NCBI RefSeq assembly: GCF_000687715.1
Contig: NZ_JHXD01000008.1
Span: 54,174-118,173, forward strand
DNA length: 64,000 nucleotides
Direction: 5' to 3'
DNA from: Xylanibacter ruminicola Ga6B6
GTDB lineage: Bacteria > Bacteroidota > Bacteroidia > Bacteroidales > Bacteroidaceae
The position numbers were made by a program, and so were the translations under genes. This document shows positions 8,517 to 16,055 of this stretch, in pieces; position 1 is the stretch's first letter, and each line of letters opens with the position of its first letter. The notes under the pieces were generated by a model, which was not told the origin of the DNA, searched no databases, and saw only the letters and a program-made list of their open reading frames with translations.

Positions 8517-9476
8517 ATGAACGCATTCAACAAAATATATCATTTAGTTGGATTAACACTGATATTAGGCTTGTTCCCTGGATGTGGGAACAAGCCTAAT
8601 CCTGAAAAGGAGCAAGCATATCAGAAGGCAGCCAGCATACTGACGGCCGACGAAAGTTTCTTCCCCATCATCGATGAGGAACTCTATTATTTTACTAATC
8701 AGACTCTCGACTCTATCACACCCGTTTACATCAACGAGCAGGATGCAGTTAAGAAGCTGATGAAACAGGAAACATGGCTGGCATTCACCACACGCGACTT
8801 TACCAAGAAAGAGCGTCAGGACCTGATTGCCCAGAAGTTCCTGCCAAGAGCCATCCCCGTTGCTTACGACGGACTGGCCATTATCGTAAACAACTCGAAC
8901 CCCGACTCATGCATTACCATTAAGGATTTTGCACGTATCCTGAAAGGCGAGATTACCAAGTGGGACGAGATTTACCCACAGAACAAGCTGGGAATCATCG
9001 ATGTGGTATTCGACAATCCACTCTCGAGCACCGTTCGCTGGTGTGTTGACTCTATCCTTGGTGGCAAACAGTTTAAGGCCCCCAACATTGGAGCTGCCAA
9101 AACAAGTGCTGCCGTTATCGACTATGTTGAGAACCACCCCAACTCACTGGGTATTATCGGTTCGAACTGGCTGAACGACAAGCGCGACACCACCAACGTT
9201 ACCTTTAAGAAGAATATAACAGTGATGGGCGTTTCAAAGCTCGACTCGGCAACGAAGCATAACAGCTGGAAGCCCTATCAGTACTATTTATATAATGGCA
9301 ACTATCCCCTGCGCCGCACTATCTACGCTCTGCTGAACGATACCCGCAACGGTGTACCAAGCAGCTTTACCCACTTTGTACAGCTACCCAAGGGACAAAA
9401 GATTATTCTGCGCTACGGATTACTGCCACGCACAGCTAATATGAACGTTAGAGATGTAATAGTAAACAATAAATAA
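8517..9476 (+). CDS. PstS-like phosphate-binding lipoprotein in the Ton operon
   Basis: A 319-aa protein with an N-terminal hydrophobic segment ending in LFPGCGNK, so probably a lipoprotein, although proline in the lipobox is unusual. The body resembles PstS-type phosphate-binding proteins: LTADESFFPIIDEEL, the PVAYDGLAIIVNNSNPDSCITIKDFARILKGEITKWDEI block and a C-terminal PLRRTIYALLND segment. No pst transporter genes are nearby. The gene begins 18 bp after tonB, so it is part of the Ton operon. Its role there is unclear; phosphate binding is inferred only from the fold. Confidence 0.82.
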   Translation: MNAFNKIYHLVGLTLILGLFPGCGNKPNPEKEQAYQKAASILTADESFFPIIDEELYYFTNQTLDSITPVYINEQDAVKKLMKQETWLAFTTRDFTKKERQDLIAQKFLPRAIPVAYDGLAIIVNNSNPDSCITIKDFARILKGEITKWDEIYPQNKLGIIDVVFDNPLSSTVRWCVDSILGGKQFKAPNIGAAKTSAAVIDYVENHPNSLGIIGSNWLNDKRDTTNVTFKKNITVMGVSKLDSATKHNSWKPYQYYLYNGNYPLRRTIYALLNDTRNGVPSSFTHFVQLPKGQKIILRYGLLPRTANMNVRDVIVNNK

Positions 9477-9551
9477 TTTAAACCAAATTCTAATCAAAAC
9501 GTCATAAAAGAGAGAACAGTAAACAGAATGTAGAACTTAAAAACAGAAATT

Positions 9552-10976
9552 ATGAAAGCAATTAAATATCTAGTTATGGGTGCGTTGCTGACAGGTTTCA
9601 GCGCCACCGCTAATGCACAGGAAGCAGAGCTCAATGCAGCTCTCGACGGTATTAAGTCAAAGGCTCCCAATGTAGCCGAGTTAGCAAAAGCTGCCTACAA
9701 GAAGAACAAGAAGGACGCTGCTGCGCTGATCAAAATCGGTCAGGCCTTCTATGCTCAGAAGGACACAGCTAATGCCCGCTTGTTTGCCAACTACGCTAAC
9801 GAAGCTGGTAAGCCTAAGTATCAGTTCGCTCCTGCCTATCTGCTGTTAGGCGACATCGAGTCGGCTTACGGAACAGATGGTGGTAAGGCTGCAGGTTACT
9901 ACAACCAGGCTATCACTTTCGACCCAAAGAATCCTGAGGGTTACAAGAAGTGGGCTATGGTATATCGTAAGATCAGTCCAAGTCAGGCTGCCAAGAAGCT
10001 GCAGGAAATGAAGGCTCAGTGCCCCAACGAGGATGTTGACGCTATCACAGCTCACATCTACATGCTGGCTGGTGATGAGAAGCAGGCATACGAGAACTAT
10101 GCAAAGGCTAACATCGGCAAGCTGGATAAGCTGGGACTGAACGAGTTTGTACGTGCCAGCTACTTCACTGGTCACTTCCAGGATGCACTCCGTGCTGCCG
10201 AGGCAGGAATCAAGCTCGAGCCACGTAACCCAACATTCAACCGTTTGGCTATGTTCTCAAACTACGAGCTGAAGAACTACGATGCAGCTAAGGCTTACAT
10301 CCACAAGTACTTCTTCGAGACCGACAGTGCCAAGGTATCTGAGTACGACCACTTCTACACAGCTCTGATTTATCAGGCTCTGGAGGATAAGGCTAACATG
10401 TATGCTCACTACGACGAGGCTCTGAAGCTGGTTAACGATCAGTCGATGATTAAGCGCTGGGCTATCCTGAAGAGCGTATCTGACTCATATCTGAAGGACA
10501 AGGAGTTCGACAATGCCATCAAGTACTACGATCAGTACCTGGCATGCAAGCCCGATGTAAACTCTGACGATATGGAAGGTGTTGCAAAGATCTACTCTAA
10601 GTACGCTGACGAGGACGAGGCTCGCAAGGCTGAATTCATCAAGAAGGCTATTGCTGCATACCACGCTATGGCTGAGAAGTTCCCTGTACAGAGCACATAC
10701 GCTGCTTACCAGTGCGCTACAATGAACAACAAGCTGGATAAGAACGGTGAGAAGGGTCTTGCTAAGCCCGACTACCAGAAGGTTGTAGAGCTGCTCGAGT
10801 CTAAGGCTGATCGCACTAAGGGCGAGGATATCATGCTGAAGTACAGCTTACACTACCTGATGTCGAATGCATTCCTGTATGGCAAGAACAAGGCTTTGGC
10901 TAAGGAGTATGCAAACAAAATTCTGGCAATCGACCCAGAGTATCCTGCTGCTAAGCAGATTCGTGATCTGAAGTAA
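9552..10976 (+). CDS. Tetratricopeptide repeat protein
   Basis: A 474-aa secreted protein with a signal peptide (cleavage after about 22, TANAQ). The rest is built from TPR-like helix pairs: recognisable units include the AALIKIGQAFYAQKDTANAR region, AGYYNQAITFDPKNPEGYKKWA, DALRAAEAGIKLEPRNPTFNRLA and DNAIKYYDQYLACKPD. TPR proteins are scaffolds and give no direct enzymatic clue. It follows the PstS-like gene after 75 bp and precedes a terminator, so it is probably the last gene of the Ton operon. A periplasmic role alongside the Ton complex is inferred. Confidence 0.85.
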   Translation: MKAIKYLVMGALLTGFSATANAQEAELNAALDGIKSKAPNVAELAKAAYKKNKKDAAALIKIGQAFYAQKDTANARLFANYANEAGKPKYQFAPAYLLLGDIESAYGTDGGKAAGYYNQAITFDPKNPEGYKKWAMVYRKISPSQAAKKLQEMKAQCPNEDVDAITAHIYMLAGDEKQAYENYAKANIGKLDKLGLNEFVRASYFTGHFQDALRAAEAGIKLEPRNPTFNRLAMFSNYELKNYDAAKAYIHKYFFETDSAKVSEYDHFYTALIYQALEDKANMYAHYDEALKLVNDQSMIKRWAILKSVSDSYLKDKEFDNAIKYYDQYLACKPDVNSDDMEGVAKIYSKYADEDEARKAEFIKKAIAAYHAMAEKFPVQSTYAAYQCATMNNKLDKNGEKGLAKPDYQKVVELLESKADRTKGEDIMLKYSLHYLMSNAFLYGKNKALAKEYANKILAIDPEYPAAKQIRDLK

Positions 10977-10997
10977 TTCTAGCACTACAATACAAAG

Positions 10998-11031
10998 AAA
11001 GAGGTGTTCAGCAATGGACATCTCTTTTTTT
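10998..11031 (+). terminator. Terminator of the Ton operon
   Basis: A stem of about 11 bp with one bulge (AAAGAGGTGTTC with GACATCTCTTT) encloses a 7-base loop and is followed by a run of T residues. It ends 55 bp after the TPR gene. Confidence 0.7.
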
Positions 11032-11038
11032 GTGATTA

Positions 11039-11126
11039 TTTTCCAAGTTAGAAAATGGTGTTTTCTAAGTTAGAAAACATCGGTTTCCAATAAAGAAAAC
11101 AGGTATTTCCTTATTGGAAACACCTG
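11039..11126. repeat. Array of four 22-bp palindromic units
   Basis: Four consecutive units of exactly 22 bp (11039-11060, 11061-11082, 11083-11104, 11105-11126). Each contains a short inverted repeat of the type TTTYC...RRAAA, such as TTTTCTAAGTTAGAAAA in the second unit. The units share the layout but differ in sequence. The array lies between the convergent ends of the TPR gene and the ferredoxin gene. It is coded by neither, and no transposase is nearby. Confidence 0.8.
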
Positions 11127-11152
11127 CTATACTTTCAATATGTCCTATCTTA

Positions 11153-11320
11153 TTAGGGAAGGCTGATAGCCTCAGAGGGACAAACAGAAGCACAAGTACC
11201 ACACTCTGTGCAGAGATCGGGGTTGATAGAATACTTCTCACCCTCAGAAATAGCCTCTACTGGGCACTCACCCTGACATGTACCGCAAGCGATGCAGTCG
11301 TCACCAATTACATATGCCAT
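11153..11320 (-). CDS. 2x[4Fe-4S] ferredoxin
   Basis: A 55-aa protein with two CxxCxxCxxxCP motifs: cysteines at residues 9, 12, 15 and 19, and at 37, 40, 43 and 47. It is a bacterial-type two-cluster ferredoxin, a low-potential cytosolic electron carrier for anaerobic redox enzymes. The frame runs from the ATG at 11320 to the TAA at 11153. A promoter lies 53 bp upstream, so the gene appears monocistronic. The length is standard for the clostridial-type family. Confidence 0.95.
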   Translation of the reverse strand: MAYVIGDDCIACGTCQGECPVEAISEGEKYSINPDLCTECGTCASVCPSEAISLP

Positions 11321-11372
11321 AATTCTTAATCAATTAAATTGTTAATACTGTTAATACTCACTTTTAATGATG

Positions 11373-11404
11373 CAAAGGTACGATAAAATTTTGTTCATAC
11401 CAAA
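11373..11404 (-). promoter_or_regulatory. Promoter of the ferredoxin gene
   Basis: Minus-strand TTTG (11401-11404), a 20-bp spacer and TACCTTTG (11373-11380), upstream of the ATG at 11320. Confidence 0.65.
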
Positions 11405-11491
11405 CTTTAGGTAGAAAATTTAAGTAATTTATACACTGTCGAAATAAGATTTTATATAATAAGATGACCATTTTTGCGTTATTATATATGT

Positions 11492-12199
11492 ATGAGACTC
11501 AGAATTCTATCCATCATAGCAGCACTCTGCATCGCCACAAGTTGTGTAGCCCAACGACGATACGTGATACAGCACAAGCCATATATCGACTTGCGCCCTA
11601 TGCACTTTGGCATAGCAGTAGGTATGAACCTGCAAGATATTGAGTTTAAAACCGATGCTCCAATCGTGTGCGATGCCGATCGCTGGAATACCGGCTTCTC
11701 GGTAGGTGTACTGGCCGACATGCGCCTGTCCGACAATCTGAACCTGCGCATTGTGCCCACCATGCACTTTGGCGCCAAGCACCTGACCTTACTCAAGTTG
11801 GATGAGACAGACACCCATGGCAATCCAAGAACCGAAACACAGGACCTGAAGAATACCTATCTTTCGGTACCCATCGACCTGAAGTTCTCGGCCCAGCGAT
11901 GGAACAACATCCGCCCTTACATACTAGCAGGCGTTAACGGTATGGTGAATCTAACCAACAAAAGTCAGGAGATAGTACAACTGCAGCGTACCGACCTGAT
12001 GCTGGAGGTTGGCTTGGGATGCGATCTGTATCTGCCATTCTTCAAACTGGCACCAGAGTTAAAGTTCTGCTATGGCTTAGGTAACAGAATCGACAAAAGT
12101 CACGTGGCCGATATCAAGGACGACTATAAAAAAACGTATGCCAACTCTATCAAGAGCGGGCATACGAAGATGATTGTATTAACGTTCTACTTTGAATAA
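11492..12199 (+). CDS. porT: PorT-like outer-membrane protein (type IX secretion)
   Basis: A 235-aa protein with a signal peptide (possible lipobox IATSC) and an eight-strand beta-barrel pattern: HFGIAVGMNLQDIEF, FSVGVLADMRLSDNLNLRIVPTMHFG, YLSVPIDLKFSA, IRPYILAGVNG and FKLAPELKFCYGLGN. These match my recollection of the PorT family, an outer-membrane component of the Bacteroidetes type IX secretion system. A generic porT-family barrel of unknown role is the alternative. The start at 11492 was chosen because it opens the signal peptide; CATTTTTG at 11469-11476 could be a near-consensus -7 box. The gene is convergent with the nucleotidase genes. Confidence 0.72.
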   Translation: MRLRILSIIAALCIATSCVAQRRYVIQHKPYIDLRPMHFGIAVGMNLQDIEFKTDAPIVCDADRWNTGFSVGVLADMRLSDNLNLRIVPTMHFGAKHLTLLKLDETDTHGNPRTETQDLKNTYLSVPIDLKFSAQRWNNIRPYILAGVNGMVNLTNKSQEIVQLQRTDLMLEVGLGCDLYLPFFKLAPELKFCYGLGNRIDKSHVADIKDDYKKTYANSIKSGHTKMIVLTFYFE

Positions 12200-12201
12200 G
12201 C

Positions 12202-13044
12202 TTACTTCTCGAACGTAAGCACCATTTTACCGATAAACACGCCATGCTTACCGTTCTGGTCGTCAGGAATCTGCTTGCCAGTCTTATCAGGTGCGTACTC
12301 CAATGTAGGCATGTAAGTGTGGGTATGTCCACCCAGCACCAAGTCGAGTCCCTGTACCTCACTCATGAACTTATGATCGGGATACTCAGAAATCGCCCAG
12401 CCTAAGTGTGAGAGACAGATAACCACATCGCACTTCTCGCGACGGCGCAGGATATCGATATACTTCTTCGATGTCTCAATAGGATCGAGGAACTTTACGC
12501 CTTCGCAGTTCTTATTAGCCACCAGTCCCTTCATAGGAGCACCCAGGGCATATACGCCAATCTTCAGGCCATTACGCTTCAGGGTGATATAATCCTTTAC
12601 CAAGCCTTCGCAAGGTGTACCTGTAAAGTCGTAGTTCGAACAAACCACAGGGAAATTAGCCATACGGAACAACTTAGCCATATTCTCCAATCCAAAATCA
12701 AACTCATGATTACCGATGGTAACAGCATCGTAACCCATCTGATTCATCAAGCCAATCTCAACCTCGCCCTTGAAGAGAGTATAGAAGCCAGAGCCCTGCG
12801 AGAAATCACCTGAGTCGAAGAACAGCAGATCAGGATGCTGACGACGCTCTTCCTTAATCATATTAATACGACGTATAAAGCCACCGCGACCAGCCAGATC
12901 CTTATTTTCAAGATTCTCGTTAAGCGGCATGATGCACGAGTGGGTATCGTTGGTATGCAGCACTACAAGCTGCTTCTTGGTTTTAGCGCTGGCTGAAACA
13001 ACAGCCAGGAGCGCAACCATTATAATAAGATGAAATTTACGCAT
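12202..13044 (-). CDS. Metallophosphatase (5'-nucleotidase catalytic half)
   Basis: A 280-aa secreted calcineurin-like phosphoesterase corresponding to the N-terminal domain of UshA-type 5'-nucleotidases. Seen: signal peptide, VLHTNDTHSCIMP (metal ligands Asp and His), FFDSGDFSQG, TIGNHEFDFG, VCLSHLG and GGHTHTYMP, which together form the complete dinuclear metal site. The nucleotide-binding C-terminal half is encoded by the separate gene just upstream (3 bp gap). It probably releases phosphate from extracytoplasmic nucleotides. Confidence 0.9.
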   Translation of the reverse strand: MRKFHLIIMVALLAVVSASAKTKKQLVVLHTNDTHSCIMPLNENLENKDLAGRGGFIRRINMIKEERRQHPDLLFFDSGDFSQGSGFYTLFKGEVEIGLMNQMGYDAVTIGNHEFDFGLENMAKLFRMANFPVVCSNYDFTGTPCEGLVKDYITLKRNGLKIGVYALGAPMKGLVANKNCEGVKFLDPIETSKKYIDILRRREKCDVVICLSHLGWAISEYPDHKFMSEVQGLDLVLGGHTHTYMPTLEYAPDKTGKQIPDDQNGKHGVFIGKMVLTFEK

Positions 13045-13047
13045 AGC

Positions 13048-13812
13048 TTACTGGATTTTAATACGTCCTTCAACTTTAGAATCTACTTCTACACCGCGAG
13101 CCTCGTGATCCTTGAAATAGTTCATAATCAGGAATCGGGTGTTATTACTCTTTGCTTCGGGTGCGATAATATCCCTACCCTCTTTAAGTACAGGCATACC
13201 ATCGTTACCCTCAATCAAGTAATTGATAGTGGCAATACGATAATCGGCCTTAGGATCAATTTCCTTGCCATGCAGCTTACCCGACAGCAATTTTCCATCC
13301 TCAGTGGCTACAATCTCTACACCATGACTTACACCCTCGCCACCACGATGGGCAATCTGGGCATACAGCGTAAGAACCTGCTCGCCTGTAAGTGTAATAA
13401 AGCAAATCTTGTTCTCGAAAGGTGCCACATCAAGCACATCGCCATAGGTTACCTTACCCTTTGTCAGGTCGGCACGGATACCACCCATATTGTAAATACC
13501 CAATACAGGATCCTCGCCATAATCCTTACCCGACCATACCAGAATATCGGCCAGGAGATTAGAGAGATTACTCTCAGGACGTGTGGCATGCATGTTGCGA
13601 GCCACGGTACCTACAATGGGGCCCATAATACTGTCGTTTACATGCTTGTAAGGCTCAAGAAACTTCACAGCAGCCTCATCAGGATTCTGATCGTAGCGAT
13701 TGTCTACAATCACACGAGTGCGCTCAATACCAGTAAGTTGGAATTGTTTTGGTGCACACGAAACCAATAATAAAGAGGCTAATGAAGCATAAAAAATATG
13801 TCTTTTATCCAT
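13048..13812 (-). CDS. 5'-nucleotidase C-terminal domain protein
   Basis: A 254-aa probable lipoprotein (lipobox LLLVSCAPK) matching the C-terminal substrate-specificity domain of 5'-nucleotidases. Seen: SNLLADILVWSG, GIYNMGGIRADLTKGKVTYGDVLDVAPFENKICFITLTG and YRIATINYLIEGNDGM. It precedes the catalytic-half gene in transcription, the reverse of the domain order in a fused enzyme, so this is not a simple frameshift. A -7-like box TATTTTTG (13833-13840) lies upstream. The two products likely work together at the periplasmic face. Confidence 0.88.
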   Translation of the reverse strand: MDKRHIFYASLASLLLVSCAPKQFQLTGIERTRVIVDNRYDQNPDEAAVKFLEPYKHVNDSIMGPIVGTVARNMHATRPESNLSNLLADILVWSGKDYGEDPVLGIYNMGGIRADLTKGKVTYGDVLDVAPFENKICFITLTGEQVLTLYAQIAHRGGEGVSHGVEIVATEDGKLLSGKLHGKEIDPKADYRIATINYLIEGNDGMPVLKEGRDIIAPEAKSNNTRFLIMNYFKDHEARGVEVDSKVEGRIKIQ

Positions 13813-13862
13813 CTCAACTTAATTTAATGGTGCAAAAATACAAAAAATATCCGAAATATTTC

Positions 13863-13963
13863 TTTGATTCCAAAAAAAGTTGTACCTTTGCACCCGCTTT
13901 TCGGCGTAATCGCTGGCAGGAAGTAACGAGAGGCCTGTTATGTTGCGTTGGAACGATACAACA
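13863..13963 (+). promoter_or_regulatory. rplS promoter and structured leader
   Basis: TTTG (13863-13866) and TACCTTTG (13883-13890) are separated by a short 16-bp spacer. They are followed by a leader of roughly 90 bases. The leader contains a hairpin at 13941-13963, with TGTTG pairing CAACA and an inner CGT/ACG around TGGA, directly before an AT-rich stretch and the rplS start. Autogenous control by L19 is possible but not shown. Confidence 0.5.
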
Positions 13964-13985
13964 ATTTTATTAGTTATAAAGTACA

Positions 13986-14345
13986 ATGGATTTAATTAAA
14001 GTTGCTGAAGAAGCATTTGCAACCGGCAAGAAGTTCCCAGAGTTCAAGGCTGGTGACACAATCACTGTCGCTTACAAAATTATCGAGGGTTCAAAGGAGC
14101 GTATCCAGCTCTATCGTGGTGTAGTAATTAAGATTGCTGGTCACGGTGACAAGAAGCGCTTCACTGTACGTAAGATGTCAGGCACCGTTGGTGTAGAGCG
14201 TATCTTCCCAATCGAGTCTCCCAACATTGAGAGCATCGAGGTTAACAAGGTAGGTAAGGTTCGCCGCGCTAAGCTTTACTATCTGCGCAAGCTCACTGGT
14301 AAGGCTGCTCGTATTAAGGAGAAGCGCCACAACGTTGGTGAATAA
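13986..14345 (+). CDS. rplS: 50S ribosomal protein L19
   Basis: Ribosomal protein at the 30S-50S interface, 119 aa. Typical segments are seen: [60 protein letters not shown] and [23 protein letters not shown]. It is monocistronic, with its own promoter and terminator. Codon use is strongly biased, as expected for a highly expressed gene. Confidence 0.97.
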   Translation: MDLIKVAEEAFATGKKFPEFKAGDTITVAYKIIEGSKERIQLYRGVVIKIAGHGDKKRFTVRKMSGTVGVERIFPIESPNIESIEVNKVGKVRRAKLYYLRKLTGKAARIKEKRHNVGE

Positions 14346-14350
14346 AAAAG

Positions 14351-14388
14351 AAAAAGAGGCTGCACTAAGTGTGCGAGCCTCTTTTTTT
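14351..14388. terminator. Bidirectional terminator between rplS and the 50-aa gene
   Basis: The stem AGAGGCT/AGCCTCT with an inner CAC/GTG is flanked by an A-rich run on one side and a T run on the other, so it can terminate both strands. The minus-strand stop codon of the small gene (14387-14389) lies inside the T run. Confidence 0.75.
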
Positions 14389-14539
14389 ATTCCCCATGCA
14401 GGGCGTGCTGAAAATCATCCCAACTCTGAAATCCTGCTAACAACGCCAAACGGTCGAGTGTTTTCTTATCAGGTTTCTTCAGAATCTCCTTCTCTACTGC
14501 CTCCAGCAGCTTTCGAAGCGCCAATCGTTTCTTCTCCAT
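14387..14539 (-). CDS. Small conserved-looking protein, 50 aa
   Basis: An unrecognised 50-residue protein beginning MEKKRLALRKLLEAVEKEI and ending WDDFQHALHGE. The first half is a charged amphipathic helix, and the end resembles a short helical hairpin with two tryptophan/phenylalanine contacts. A minus-strand TAATTTTG box (14561-14568) lies 22 bp upstream, and it shares a bidirectional terminator with rplS. Both signals favour a real gene. It is not a shadow of any larger frame; the plus-strand frame over the same DNA runs through the terminator. Function unknown. Confidence 0.65.
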   Translation of the reverse strand: MEKKRLALRKLLEAVEKEILKKPDKKTLDRLALLAGFQSWDDFQHALHGE

Positions 14540-14581
14540 GTTAATAATTTAAGTTTGGTGCAAAATTACAAAATTATTTTG

Positions 14582-14589
14582 TACCTTTG
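14582..14589 (+). promoter_or_regulatory. -7 promoter box of the AICAR transformylase gene
   Basis: TACCTTTG lies 30 bp upstream of the ATG at 14619, divergent from the -7 box of the 50-aa gene. No convincing -33 box was found at the usual spacing. Confidence 0.55.
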
Positions 14590-14618
14590 CACACAGAAAT
14601 AAAAAAAATATCGCAAAA

Positions 14619-15803
14619 ATGAAAGAATTAGCACTCAAGTACGGATGTAATCCCAATCAGAAGCCCTCGCGCATTTTCATGACCGAGGGTGAGCTACCCA
14701 TCGAAGTCATCAACGGTCGTCCTGGATATATCAACTTCCTCGACGCTTTCAATGCCTGGCAGCTTGTTAAAGAGCTGAAGGCTGCTACCGGTCTGCCCGC
14801 AGCAGCTTCGTTCAAGCACGTAAGCCCTGCCGGTGCCGCAGTTGGTCTGCCTCTGAGCGACACACTGAAGAAGATCTACTTTGTAGATGACGTGAAGGAC
14901 CTTGATGAGAGCCCCATCGCTTGTGCTTATGCACGTGCCCGTGGTGCCGACCGCATGTCGAGCTATGGCGACTTTGTAGCTCTGAGCGACACCTGCGATG
15001 CTACCACCGCCAAACTGCTGAAGCGTGAGGTTAGCGATGGCGTGATTGCTCCTGATTTTACACCTGAGGCTATCGAGATACTGAAAGATAAGCGTAAGGG
15101 AACCTACAACGTAATTAAGATTGATCCTAACTACGTACCCGAGCCTATCGAGCGCAAGCAGGTATTCGGCATTACCTTCGAGCAGGGCCGTAACGAGATT
15201 AAGCTCGACGACGACGCACTGTTCGAGAACATGCCCACACAGAACAAGACCTTTACAGCCGAAGCTAAGCGCGACCTGATTATCGCCCTCATCACCCTGA
15301 AGTACACTCAGAGTAACTCTGTTTGCTATGTAAAGGATGGTCAGGCCATTGGTATCGGTGCTGGTCAGCAGAGCCGTATCCACTGTACCCGTCTGGCTGG
15401 TAACAAGGCTGATATCTGGTGGTTGCGCCAGCATCCAAAAGTTATGAACCTTCCTTTCATCGACAATATCCGTCGTGCTGATCGCGATAACACCATCGAC
15501 GTTTATATCTCAGAGGATCACGACGATGTACTGCGCGAGGGTACTTGGCAGCAGTTCTTCAAGGAGAAGCCCGAGGTGCTGACGATGGAAGAAAAGAAGG
15601 CTTGGATTGCTCAGAACACCAAGGTAGCTCTGGGTAGCGACGCTTTCTTCCCCTTTGGCGACAATATCGAGCGTGCTCATAAGAGCGGCGTAGAGTTTAT
15701 TGCTCAGGCTGGTGGCTCAGTGCGCGACGACAATGTAATTGAGACTTGCGATAAGTATGGCATCGCAATGGCATTTACTGGCGTTCGTCTGTTCCACCAT
15801 TAA
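14619..15803 (+). CDS. Stand-alone AICAR formyltransferase (PurH C-domain type)
   Basis: A 394-aa protein matching the formyltransferase domain of PurH, which adds a formyl group to AICAR in purine synthesis. Seen: ASFKHVSPAGAAVG, YTQSNSVCYVKDGQAIGIGAGQQSR, SDAFFPFGDNIERAHKSGVEFIAQAGGSVRDD and a terminal FTGVRLF. The IMP cyclohydrolase domain that normally precedes it is absent, so cyclisation needs another protein. The KHxNPCG motif of classical PurH is replaced by KHVSPAG. Stand-alone forms are known in Bacteroidetes. A paralogue with altered chemistry is the alternative. Confidence 0.88.
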   Translation: MKELALKYGCNPNQKPSRIFMTEGELPIEVINGRPGYINFLDAFNAWQLVKELKAATGLPAAASFKHVSPAGAAVGLPLSDTLKKIYFVDDVKDLDESPIACAYARARGADRMSSYGDFVALSDTCDATTAKLLKREVSDGVIAPDFTPEAIEILKDKRKGTYNVIKIDPNYVPEPIERKQVFGITFEQGRNEIKLDDDALFENMPTQNKTFTAEAKRDLIIALITLKYTQSNSVCYVKDGQAIGIGAGQQSRIHCTRLAGNKADIWWLRQHPKVMNLPFIDNIRRADRDNTIDVYISEDHDDVLREGTWQQFFKEKPEVLTMEEKKAWIAQNTKVALGSDAFFPFGDNIERAHKSGVEFIAQAGGSVRDDNVIETCDKYGIAMAFTGVRLFHH

Positions 15804-15804
15804 T

Positions 15805-15835
15805 CTAGTTAACCTAGATTATCTAGAACCCCTAG
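15805..15835. repeat. CTAG ladder, four copies at 9-bp steps
   Basis: CTAG occurs at 15805, 15814, 15823 and 15832, exactly 9 bp apart, filling most of the gap between the AICAR transformylase and the next small gene. Bases between the CTAGs vary. Confidence 0.8.
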
Positions 15836-15845
15836 TTAAATAATT

Positions 15846-16034
15846 ATGGACGATTTTCAGAACATTCTTGAGAACGGCATCAACTTCGGACGTGGAGGTG
15901 ACAAGCCGAAAGACGATGGCAAGGTAAAAACCAAGGCCAAAAAGAAAAAGTATATCACTGGTGCTCATGGTAGTGGCTCTGCAAGGCAGAAAGCCAAATA
16001 CCGTGAGCAACGGGCAAACAGACATAAGAAATAA
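15846..16034 (+). CDS. Small basic protein, 62 aa, unknown
   Basis: An unrecognised 62-residue protein. The first 20 residues are mildly acidic (MDDFQNILENGINFGRG), followed by a lysine-rich low-complexity middle (KTKAKKKK) and a basic end (ARQKAKYREQRANRHKK). Its composition suggests nucleic-acid binding, but no fold is recognised. It starts 42 bp after the AICAR transformylase and 21 bp before the galactanase gene, so it is probably carried on a shared transcript. Confidence 0.55.
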   Translation: MDDFQNILENGINFGRGGDKPKDDGKVKTKAKKKKYITGAHGSGSARQKAKYREQRANRHKK

Positions 16035-16055
16035 CACTCTTATAAAAAGGAACTA

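Noticed and set aside
13030..13770. 246-codon plus-strand frame
   Set aside because: It is antisense to the 5'-nucleotidase C-terminal gene, which has conserved motifs and a lipobox.
12202..13812. Frameshifted 5'-nucleotidase
   Set aside because: The domain order is reversed relative to the fused enzyme and each half has its own secretion signal, so these are two genes.
14335..14544. 69-codon plus-strand frame after rplS
   Set aside because: It runs through the rplS terminator and is antisense to the 50-residue gene, which has better support.
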